The position numbers were made by a program, and so were the translations under genes. Shown in pieces: positions 1 to 5,256 of a DNA stretch of 5,276 nt. Every line of letters begins with the position of its first letter. The first letter of the stretch is position 1. The notes under the pieces are model-generated. The model was given only the letters and a program-made list of their open reading frames with translations, made no database searches and had not been told where the DNA came from. The DNA comes from Clostridiales bacterium. GTDB taxonomy: Bacteria; Bacillota; Clostridia; Oscillospirales; Oscillospiraceae. The stretch lies in contig JAJQET010000033.1 in assembly GCA_021201515.1 (NCBI GenBank), positions 1 to 5,276 of the forward strand, given 5' to 3'.

Positions 1-208
1 CCTGGTAGGCGTCCAGGGCGGCCCGGTCCTCCAGCAGCACCTGGAGGGCGATGTCGTAGGAGCGGGGGGAGTGAAGGAAGTCCACCCCCACCTCGATGTC
101 CCGAATCATGGGCACCTTCCCTTTCATGGAGAGGGCAATCTCCTTCGCTTTGGCGCACAGCTCCGGGGTGGGCTCCTTCAGCTTGAACAGAACAATGTGA
201 CGAATCAT
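1..208 (-). CDS. Dabb family (stress-responsive A/B barrel) protein, 3' end outside window
   Basis: Reading the minus strand from the ATG at 208 gives 69 uninterrupted codons starting MIRHIVLFKLK and running off the window edge. The opening MIRHIVLFKLK, a central GKVPMIRDIEVGVDF and a later SYDIALQVLLEDRAALDAYQ match the Dabb fold (Pfam PF07876) in order: first strand, G-x-(I/V)P-x-I turn, VG-D/N strand, then the F/L-x-D-x-x-ALxxYQ segment that in full-length members is followed by an HPxH stretch. Family members are usually about 95-105 aa, so roughly 30 residues are missing here. The start is well placed: GGAGG (complement of 217-221) lies 8 nt upstream of the ATG. The proteins are small dimeric ferredoxin-like barrels; most bacterial members have no assigned reaction, and a few related ones are oxygenases or cyclases. 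The gene is divergent from the cstA operon and has its own promoter. The family call is confident; the function is unknown. Confidence 0.88.
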   Translation of the reverse strand, partial: MIRHIVLFKLKEPTPELCAKAKEIALSMKGKVPMIRDIEVGVDFLHSPRSYDIALQVLLEDRAALDAYQ

Positions 209-244
209 AACCGGTTCCTCCGTAACGTTTATCAGGATGCCCCT

Positions 245-273
245 ATTTTACCACAAACCGCCGGCGGTTTCCA
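245..273 (-). promoter_or_regulatory. Promoter of the Dabb gene (extended -10)
   Basis: On the minus strand, TAAAAT (250-245) is preceded by TGG, giving an extended -10 (TGn plus a 5/6 match to TATAAT). Seventeen bases upstream is TGGAAA (273-268), a weak 4/6 match to TTGACA, as is common when the extended -10 is present. Predicted transcription would start near 238, leaving a leader of about 30 nt that holds the GGAGG site at 221-217. A perfect 16-bp palindrome fills most of the spacer. The assignment is from sequence only. Confidence 0.6.
255..270. promoter_or_regulatory. Perfect 16-bp palindrome in the Dabb promoter spacer, candidate operator
   Basis: AAACCGCCGGCGGTTT is its own exact reverse complement over all 16 bases. 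It occupies the interval between the predicted -35 and -10 elements of the leftward promoter and overlaps the -35 by three bases. A dimeric repressor bound there would block RNA polymerase; this is inference from position and symmetry. There is no central loop, so it fits a DNA-binding site better than an RNA hairpin. A transcript covering it would have to come from further upstream. Confidence 0.45.
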
Positions 274-283
274 CCGGTTCGGC

Positions 284-302
284 CCGATTTTTTGAAAATC
301 GG
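284..302. repeat. Small inverted repeat, 8-bp stem with 3-nt loop
   Basis: CCGATTTT (284-291) and AAAATCGG (295-302) pair perfectly around a TTG loop. An overlapping alternative pairing joins CGGCCC (280-285) with GGGCCG (309-314). No long T tract follows on either strand, so it is a poor intrinsic terminator. It lies upstream of the Dabb -35 element and could be a protein-binding site or have no role. Confidence 0.35.
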
Positions 303-467
303 AGAAATGGGCCGACACTTGCACAGGTTGCTGTGTTGAAGCGCAGGGGCGCTGTGGTGCAGGATTTCCATCATTTTCTATTTTCCTCCGCACGTTTTTT
401 ACGTTTTGCACAAAAAAGGGGGCCGCTATACCGGGAACAATTTCTGAGAAAATGCCGCACTTCGCTC

Positions 468-495
468 TTGCAAAAGATGAACAATCTGTTAAAAT
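468..495 (+). promoter_or_regulatory. Promoter of the 185-aa gene / cstA operon (extended -10)
   Basis: TTGCAA (468-473) and TAAAAT (490-495) are separated by 16 bases, and TGT directly before the -10 makes it an extended -10. The -10 matches TATAAT at 5 of 6 positions and the -35 matches TTGACA at 4 of 6. Initiation is expected near 502, giving a leader of roughly 44 nt that ends in a strong AGGAGG (535-540) five bases before the ATG at 546. This is the best sigma-A type promoter in the intergenic region. Confidence 0.65.
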
Positions 496-545
496 AGAGG
501 GATAGGATTTCTGTTGCATTTTGTCGAAGGGAGCAGGAGGAAGCT

Positions 546-1103
546 ATGGCATATACCCGTCAGGAAGCGCTGGAGACCCTGCTGCGGGCCTACAGCGTCT
601 GGTACGACGTCACCCGCTGCAACGAGGGGGACGCGCCCATGGTGGCCCAGGCCGCCTTTCATGAGCAGGGGACAGGCTACTTCTTCTCCAAAAAGGCCAA
701 GATGTGGGGGGCCGACCGGAACGAGTACGCCTACTTCTTCTCCGTCCCCCATCTGACGGAGGATGTGGCCCGGCGCTGCATCGCCCAGGCCCAGGGGCTG
801 GGCGACGAGTTGATCGTCCCCGGCAGGGAGCATATGTGTTCCTACATCGTGGCGGAGATTCTCTGTGATACGGCGGATGAGGCTGCAATTCAGGCCGTCC
901 GACGCTATCACCGCCGGAAAAGTTTTCAATTTTCGCTTCAGGGCTGGACGGAGACCCATACCGCCCTGGTCGAGCTGGGGAAGGACTCGATTGTCACCAA
1001 TCCGGATGGACGGCTGACAGCGAAATTTTTGAAAAGCGCACTGTACCCCAAACCAAAAAAGCCCGGTCCGGTGCGTAAACTGTTGAAAAAGCAAGGAGTG
1101 TAG
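546..1103 (+). CDS. Conserved-looking protein of unknown function, cstA operon partner (185 aa)
   Basis: I do not recognise this protein. The start is firm: AGGAGG at 535-540, five bases before the ATG, behind a good promoter. The product has no signal peptide or membrane segment and should be cytoplasmic. It opens with a helical stretch (residues 4-20), then a section rich in aromatics with YFFSKKAKMWG (45-55) and EYAYFFSVPHL (60-70) resembling paired beta strands. A helix follows (71-85), and it ends in a very basic tail (163-183, many Lys/Pro) that could touch nucleic acid or the inner membrane face. Cysteines lie at 25, 78, 98 and 107. Base composition drifts: the first 300 bases are strongly GC-rich, the last 250 are more AT-rich with different codon choice. 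The stop overlaps the ribosome binding region of cstA, so the two are probably transcribed and translated together. A helper or regulator of the transporter is plausible but only inferred; it does not resemble the short DUF466 (YbdD/YjiX) partner of enterobacterial cstA and btsT. Confidence 0.85.
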   Translation: MAYTRQEALETLLRAYSVWYDVTRCNEGDAPMVAQAAFHEQGTGYFFSKKAKMWGADRNEYAYFFSVPHLTEDVARRCIAQAQGLGDELIVPGREHMCSYIVAEILCDTADEAAIQAVRRYHRRKSFQFSLQGWTETHTALVELGKDSIVTNPDGRLTAKFLKSALYPKPKKPGPVRKLLKKQGV

Positions 1104-1106
1104 GAA
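1093..1106 (+). promoter_or_regulatory. Ribosome binding region of cstA overlapping the upstream stop codon
   Basis: AAGGAG (1093-1098) lies inside the last codons of the 185-aa gene, 13 nt before the cstA ATG at 1112, which is rather far. A weaker AGGAA (1102-1106) overlaps the TAG stop (1101-1103) and sits five bases before the ATG. Either way ribosomes finishing the first gene arrive at the cstA start, so translational coupling is likely. The gap between stop and start is 8 nt. Confidence 0.6.
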
Positions 1107-1111
1107 ACAAC

Positions 1112-2839
1112 ATGAATGGTTTAGTACTGTTAATCATCTCGGTTGCTGTGCTGGTCTGCGGCTATATCTTCTATGGCGGCTGGCTGTGCAAGCAGTGGGG
1201 CGTTGGTGAGAGCGATGAGCCCACCCCCGCCCACACCATGGAGGACGGCGTGGACTACGTCCCCGCCAAGGCCCCTGTGCTGATGGGCCACCACTTCTCC
1301 TCCATCGCAGGCGCGGGCCCCATCACCGGCCCCATCAACGCGGCGGCCTTTGGCTGGCTGCCCTGTACCCTGTGGATCCTGGTGGGCGGCATCTTCTTCG
1401 GCGGCGTCCATGACTTTGGCTCTCTGATTGCCTCTGTCCGTCACGGCGGCAAGTCCATCGGTGAGATCATCTCCGCCAACATGTCCAAGCGGGCCAAGCG
1501 GCTCTTCATCATCTTCGCTTACCTGACCCTGATCCTGGTGGTGGCCGCCTTCGCCGCCATCGTGGCCGGCACCTTCGCCGCCACCTATGACGAGTCCGGC
1601 GCCCTGGATACGGCTGCTTCCCTCAGCGCTGCCCGGGTGGCTATGGTGTCCCTGTTGTTCATCGTCATCGCCATCGTCTTTGGCTTCCTGGTCTATCGCC
1701 GGAATATGCCCATGGGCGTGTCCACGGTGCTGGGCGTGGTTGCCATCGTCCTGATCATCGTCATTGGCATGAACTTCCATCCCATCTATCTGTCCAACAA
1801 CACCTGGATGTGGATTGTGGGCCTGTACATTGCCATTGCCTCTGTCACCCCGGTGTGGATCCTGCTCCAGCCTCGTGACTATCTCTCCTCCTTCCTGTTG
1901 TACGCCATGATTGCCCTGGCCGTCGTGGGTGTGGTGCTGGCCCATCCCTCTATGGACAGCATGGCCACCGCCGAGTGGGCTGTGGAAGGCTCCTCCGGCA
2001 CCACCTATCTGTTCCCGGTGCTGTTCACCACCATCGCCTGCGGCGCCATCTCCGGCTTCCACTCCCTGATCTCCTCCGGCACCACCTCCAAGCAGCTGGA
2101 TAAGGAGACCGATGCCAAGCCCATCGCCTACGGCGGTATGCTGCTGGAGTGCGTGCTGGCCATCCTGACCCTGTGCGCCATCGCCTATGCCTACAGCTGG
2201 AACGCGGCCAACCCCGACTCCGCCCTGTCCGGCGCCACCGCCATCTTTGGCGGCGGCATCGCCCACATGATTGACGATACCATCCCCGGCACCTACAGCG
2301 TCATTTACACCCTGCTGGTGCTGACCTACTCCGCCTTCTGCCTGACCAGTCTGGACACCGCCGCCCGTATGGGCCGGTTCATGTTCCAGGAGTTCTGGCT
2401 GGACTCCTCCGCCGGTGAGACCCCGGAGAACGTCACCGGCTACAAGAAGGTGCTGTCCAACCCCTATGTGGCCACCATCATCACCGTGGTGCTGGGCGTG
2501 CTGCTGGGCCTGAACGGCTATGCCAAGATCTGGGCGCTGTTCGGCTCCGCCAACCAGCTGCTGGCGGCCCTGGCCCTGCTGGCCGTTGCCACCTGGCTGG
2601 GCAACGTGGGCAAGAATAACAAGATGTTCCTGATCCCCATGGCCTTCATGCTGGTGGTCACCATCTGCTCCCTGGCCATCAACACCATGAACCAGTTCAA
2701 CCTCATCGCCGCCGGCGGCGCCGACTGGGGCCCCTGGGCCCAGGCCATCATCGGCATCCTGCTGATTGTCCTGGCAGTGGTGCTGGCCATTGAGGGCGTC
2801 CAGACCCTGAGCAAACAGAGCAAAGCGGCCAAGGCGTAA
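1112..2839 (+). CDS. cstA: CstA-family carbon starvation / pyruvate-peptide transporter (575 aa)
   Basis: This is an integral inner-membrane transporter of the CstA family (Pfam PF02554 plus the C-terminal PF13722). Family hallmarks are intact: HHFSSIAGAGPITGP (residues 60-74), GGVHDFGSLIASVRHGGKSIGE (97-118), LLQPRDYLS (251-259), SGFHSLISSGTTSKQL (314-329) followed by ETDAKPIAYGGMLLE (332-346), TSLDTAARMGRFMFQE (412-427), and LFGSANQLLAALAL (476-489). About 14 hydrophobic segments are visible, from residues 2-20 to 543-562, and a short basic tail (KQSKAAKA) ends the protein. At 575 aa it belongs to the shorter form seen in Firmicutes, compared with about 700 aa for E. coli CstA and BtsT. E. 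coli homologues take up pyruvate, and CstA is tied to peptide use in starvation in several bacteria; the substrate here cannot be told from sequence. It is the second gene of a two-gene unit ending at a strong terminator. Codon use is very biased, suggesting good expression. No frameshift or missing motif is seen. Confidence 0.95.
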   Translation: MNGLVLLIISVAVLVCGYIFYGGWLCKQWGVGESDEPTPAHTMEDGVDYVPAKAPVLMGHHFSSIAGAGPITGPINAAAFGWLPCTLWILVGGIFFGGVHDFGSLIASVRHGGKSIGEIISANMSKRAKRLFIIFAYLTLILVVAAFAAIVAGTFAATYDESGALDTAASLSAARVAMVSLLFIVIAIVFGFLVYRRNMPMGVSTVLGVVAIVLIIVIGMNFHPIYLSNNTWMWIVGLYIAIASVTPVWILLQPRDYLSSFLLYAMIALAVVGVVLAHPSMDSMATAEWAVEGSSGTTYLFPVLFTTIACGAISGFHSLISSGTTSKQLDKETDAKPIAYGGMLLECVLAILTLCAIAYAYSWNAANPDSALSGATAIFGGGIAHMIDDTIPGTYSVIYTLLVLTYSAFCLTSLDTAARMGRFMFQEFWLDSSAGETPENVTGYKKVLSNPYVATIITVVLGVLLGLNGYAKIWALFGSANQLLAALALLAVATWLGNVGKNNKMFLIPMAFMLVVTICSLAINTMNQFNLIAAGGADWGPWAQAIIGILLIVLAVVLAIEGVQTLSKQSKAAKA

Positions 2840-2870
2840 CGCCTGACCCGCTTCCCCCTTCCCAAAACGG

Positions 2871-2901
2871 AAAGGCGGCGTCCACAGGACGCCGCCTTTT
2901 T
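2871..2901 (+). terminator. Intrinsic terminator after cstA
   Basis: A near-ideal hairpin: AAAGGCGGCGTCC (2871-2883) pairs over 13 bp with GGACGCCGCCTTT (2887-2899) around an ACA loop, and the GC-rich core runs straight into five T residues (2897-2901). It sits 32 nt after the cstA stop and just before the tex promoter, so it insulates the two units. On the minus strand the stem is followed by a looser T-rich run (complement of 2863-2873), so weak bidirectional activity is possible although no gene points that way. Confidence 0.93.
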
Positions 2902-2907
2902 GCGCCG

Positions 2908-2936
2908 TTGCACTTTCCCCAAAACTGTGGTACACT
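2908..2936 (+). promoter_or_regulatory. Promoter of tex (extended -10)
   Basis: TTGCAC (2908-2913) and TACACT (2931-2936) are separated by 17 bases, with TGG directly before the -10 giving an extended -10. The hexamers match consensus at 3 of 6 and 4 of 6, so the promoter is modest and leans on the TGn motif. It starts seven bases after the cstA terminator T tract. Initiation near 2943 would give a leader of about 37 nt holding AAAGGAG at 2965-2971. Confidence 0.6.
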
Positions 2937-2979
2937 GACATTACCGAACCATTCATTCCCCCACAAAGGAGCGACCGCC

Positions 2980-5148
2980 ATGGAACCCATCATCACCACC
3001 CTTGCCGCCGAGCTGAACCTGAACCCCACCCATGTGGAGAACGTGGTGCGCCTGGTGGACGAGGGCAACACCATTCCCTTCATTGCCCGCTACCGGAAGG
3101 AGCTGCACGGCGGCATGGACGACACCACCCTCCGGACCCTGTTCGACCGTCTGAACAGCCTCCGGGCCCTGGCCGCCCGGAAGGAGGAGGTGAAGCGCTC
3201 CATCGAGAACCAGGGCAAGCTGACAGAGGAGCTGGCCGCCGCCATCGACGCCGCCGCCACCCAGGCCGCCGTGGAGGACCTGTACCGCCCCTATAAGCAG
3301 AAGCGCCGCACCAGGGCCACCATTGCCAGGGAGCGGGGGCTGGAGCCCCTGGCGGCCAAGCTGCTGCTCCAGCAGCCAGACGCCGACCCGGAGGCCCTGG
3401 CCGCCCCCTATGTGGATGAGGAGAAGGGGGTGCCTGACGTGGCCGCCGCCCTCCAGGGGGCCAACGACGTGCTGGCGGAGACGGTCAGCGACGATGCGGA
3501 CATCCGCGCCCTCCTGCGGGAGCTGGCCCAGAAGCGGGGCAGCATCGTCTCCACCGCGGCGAAGCCCGATGAGGACAGCGTGTATCGGATGTATTATGAG
3601 TTCTCCCAGCCGGTGAGCCGGGTCCAGGGCCACCAGACCCTGGCCATGAACCGGGGAGAGAAGGAGGGCTTCCTGAAAATTTCCCTGAGCCTGGACTCGG
3701 AGCTGGCCCTCCGGCAGATGGGCCGCAGGCTGCTCCACGGCGGCGGCAAATGCACCGACCTGGTGCGAGCCGCCATCGAGGACAGCTACAGCCGCCTGAT
3801 CTTCCCCTCCCTGGAGCGGGAGATACGCTCTGCCCTGACGGAGACCGCCAGCGAGGGGGCCATCAAAATGTTCGCCCTGAACCTGCGGCCCCTGCTGATG
3901 CAGCCCCCGGTGAAGGGCAGTGTCACCATGGGACTGGACCCCGGCTACGCCCACGGCTGCAAGGTGGCGGTGGTGGACGGCACCGGCAAGGTGCTGGACA
4001 CCACGGTGGTCTACCCCACCTTCGGCGCGCGCCGCCGGAACGAGTGTATTCAGGAGCTGAAAGGGCTGATTTTGAAGCACCGGGTCCGCCACCTCTCCAT
4101 CGGCAACGGCACCGCCTCCCGTGAGACGGAGGCCATGGCGGTGGACCTGATCCGCGACCTGGCGGGCACCCCCATGGAGGGGAAGGTCAGCTATATGATC
4201 GTCAACGAGGCGGGGGCCAGCGTCTATTCCGCCTCCAGGCTGGCGGCGGAGGAGTTCCCCCAGTACGATGTGAACCTGCGTTCCGCCGTCTCCATCGCCC
4301 GGCGGCTCCAGGACCCCCTGGCGGAGCTGGTGAAGATTGACCCCAGAGCCATCGGCGTGGGCCAGTACCAGCACGATATGCCCCAGGCCAGGCTCAGCGA
4401 GGCGTTGGACGGTGTGGTGGAGGACTGCGTCAACGCCGTGGGGGTGGACGTGAACACCGCATCCCCCTCCCTCCTCCAGCGGGTATCCGGCCTGAACGCC
4501 ACCACCGCGAAAAACATCGTGAAGTACCGGGAGGAGAACGGCGTCTTTACCAGCCGGAAGCAGCTTCTGAAGGTGCCCAAGCTGGGGCCGAAGGCCTTTG
4601 AGCAGTCCGCAGGCTTCCTCCGTGTGCCGGAGAGCGACAACCTGCTGGACAACACCGGCGTCCACCCGGAGAGCTATCAGGCGGCGGAAAAGCTGCTGAC
4701 CCTGTGCGACTACACCCTGGAGGATGTGGAGCAGGGGAAGATCGTCCTGCTCTCCGGCCGCCTGAAGCAGGTGGGGGAGACCCGTGCCACCGCTTACTGC
4801 GGCGTCGGCATGGCCACCCTGAACGACATCGTGAAGGAGCTGATGAAGCCGGGCCGGGACCCACGGGACGAGCTGCCCAAGCCCATCCTCCGCACCGACG
4901 TGCTGGAGATGAAGGATTTGAAGCCTGGTATGGTGCTGACCGGTACGGTGCGCAACGTCATCGACTTCGGCGTGTTCGTGGACATCGGGGTGCACCAGGA
5001 CGGGCTGGTGCATATCTCCCAGGTGGCCGACCGGTATATTAAGCACCCCAGCGAGGTGGTGTCCGTGGGCGACGTGGTGAAGGTGGTCGTGCTGGACGTG
5101 GACGAGAAGAAGAAGCGGATTTCCCTGTCTATGAAGCAGGCGAAGTGA
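2980..5148 (+). CDS. tex: Tex family RNA-binding transcription accessory protein (722 aa)
   Basis: Tex is a cytoplasmic nucleic-acid-binding protein related to the core of eukaryotic Spt6 and linked to transcription and RNA handling. All domains are present in order: the helical Tex N-terminal domain (about 1-190, with EGNTIPFIARYRKE at 28-41 and VEDLYRPYKQKRRTRA at 98-113); the YqgF/RNase H-like domain (about 314-460, with GLDPGYAHGCKVAVVD at 318-333, GNGTASRETE at 375-384 and VNEAGASVYSAS at 408-419); the tandem helix-hairpin-helix region (about 485-560, with VSGLNATTAKNIVKYREENG at 502-521 and KVPKLGPKAFEQSAGFLR at 531-548); and a C-terminal S1 domain (about 647-719, with GTVRNVIDFGVFVDIG and DGLVHISQ). 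Length matches the Firmicutes form (about 720 aa). I chose the ATG at 2980 because AAAGGAG (2965-2971) lies 8 nt before it and homology begins at MEPIITTLA. The open frame extends upstream to a TTG at 2908, but that TTG is part of the -35 element. It is monocistronic as far as the window shows. Confidence 0.97.
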   Translation: MEPIITTLAAELNLNPTHVENVVRLVDEGNTIPFIARYRKELHGGMDDTTLRTLFDRLNSLRALAARKEEVKRSIENQGKLTEELAAAIDAAATQAAVEDLYRPYKQKRRTRATIARERGLEPLAAKLLLQQPDADPEALAAPYVDEEKGVPDVAAALQGANDVLAETVSDDADIRALLRELAQKRGSIVSTAAKPDEDSVYRMYYEFSQPVSRVQGHQTLAMNRGEKEGFLKISLSLDSELALRQMGRRLLHGGGKCTDLVRAAIEDSYSRLIFPSLEREIRSALTETASEGAIKMFALNLRPLLMQPPVKGSVTMGLDPGYAHGCKVAVVDGTGKVLDTTVVYPTFGARRRNECIQELKGLILKHRVRHLSIGNGTASRETEAMAVDLIRDLAGTPMEGKVSYMIVNEAGASVYSASRLAAEEFPQYDVNLRSAVSIARRLQDPLAELVKIDPRAIGVGQYQHDMPQARLSEALDGVVEDCVNAVGVDVNTASPSLLQRVSGLNATTAKNIVKYREENGVFTSRKQLLKVPKLGPKAFEQSAGFLRVPESDNLLDNTGVHPESYQAAEKLLTLCDYTLEDVEQGKIVLLSGRLKQVGETRATAYCGVGMATLNDIVKELMKPGRDPRDELPKPILRTDVLEMKDLKPGMVLTGTVRNVIDFGVFVDIGVHQDGLVHISQVADRYIKHPSEVVSVGDVVKVVVLDVDEKKKRISLSMKQAK

Positions 5149-5175
5149 GGGGCGACAGCCGCCCCTGCGGGGCGG
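5149..5175 (+). repeat. GC-rich alternative hairpins directly after the tex stop
   Basis: Three arms compete: GGGGCG (5149-5154) can pair with CGCCCC (5160-5165), or CCGCCCC (5159-5165) can pair over 7 bp with GGGGCGG (5169-5175) around a TGC loop. No T tract follows, so it is not a standard intrinsic terminator. It could stabilise the 3' end of the tex transcript or be the edge of intergenic repeat material. No other terminator for tex is visible before the window ends. Confidence 0.5.
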
Positions 5176-5176
5176 A

Positions 5177-5208
5177 GCTGTTAGCTGTTAGTGGCTAGTG
5201 GCTAGAAG
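5177..5208 (+). repeat. Short tandem array of degenerate 7-base units
   Basis: Two copies of GCTGTTA (5177-5183, 5184-5190) are followed without gap by two copies of GTGGCTA (5191-5197, 5198-5204). Shifted in phase, the stretch from 5181 reads as four 7-mers, TTAGCTG, TTAGTGG, CTAGTGG and CTAGAAG, all fitting YTAGNNG. The phase is kept across both unit types, so the array looks like one heptad repeat that has diverged. It is non-coding: TAG and TTA stops occur repeatedly. Its role is unknown. Confidence 0.65.
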
Positions 5209-5256
5209 CGATTCGCTGCCTGTAGTAGAGCGTGAAGCCTAAATCTTTGCTTTTTT

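Larger units (their letters stand above)
209..545. other. Divergent intergenic region between the Dabb gene and the cstA operon
   Basis: This 337-nt stretch is visibly richer in A and T than the flanking genes and holds no convincing gene. It contains the two divergent promoters, the 16-bp palindrome, the 284-302 inverted repeat, and weak hairpins such as CACAG/CTGTG (322-326 with 331-335) and AGCGC/GCGCT (340-344 with 349-353). ACCGGTT occurs twice (210-216 and 273-279), once beside the Dabb ribosome binding site and once at its -35. ACGTTTT is directly repeated at 392-398 and 401-407. I see no recognisable riboswitch, tRNA or attachment site. About 160 bases (303-467) remain unexplained. 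Confidence 0.6.

Noticed and set aside
322..353. Two small adjacent hairpins resembling a CRISPR-like or riboswitch structure
   Set aside because: Stems are 5 bp each, unrelated in sequence, with no repeats or conserved aptamer core; likely chance.
243..374. A 43-codon minus-strand small ORF starting ATGATGGAA with GGAGG (complement of 385-389) 10 nt upstream
   Set aside because: It covers the predicted Dabb -35, the 16-bp palindrome and the -10, its peptide is low-quality (a run of Arg and Gly codons produced by the palindrome), and no promoter is evident. The GGAGG is probably chance.
406..432. Second possible plus-strand promoter TTGCAC (406-411) with TATACC (427-432)
   Set aside because: The 15-base spacer is short and the -10 lacks the important final T; the 468-495 promoter is clearly better.
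489..1094. A 201-codon open frame antisense to the 185-aa gene
   Set aside because: It has no ribosome binding site and would start within the operon promoter region; the plus-strand gene has the promoter, the Shine-Dalgarno and the coupled neighbour.
1130..2956. A 608-codon open frame antisense to cstA
   Set aside because: Its Gly/His/Gln/Asp-rich, low-complexity translation is the usual mirror of a GC-rich coding strand; cstA carries all the homology.
2908..2979. A 24-residue N-terminal extension of Tex beginning at a TTG codon at 2908
   Set aside because: The TTG is part of the predicted -35 and the extension would lie upstream of the expected transcription start. It has no ribosome binding site, whereas the ATG at 2980 has AAAGGAG at the right spacing and matches the usual Tex N terminus.
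2953..5046. A 697-codon open frame antisense to tex
   Set aside because: Same cause: a composition shadow of a GC-rich gene, rich in His, Gln, Val and Gly with no recognisable domain.
5235..5256. Possible intrinsic terminator AAGC/GCTT followed by T6
   Set aside because: The stem is only 4 bp with a 10-base loop, too weak to support.
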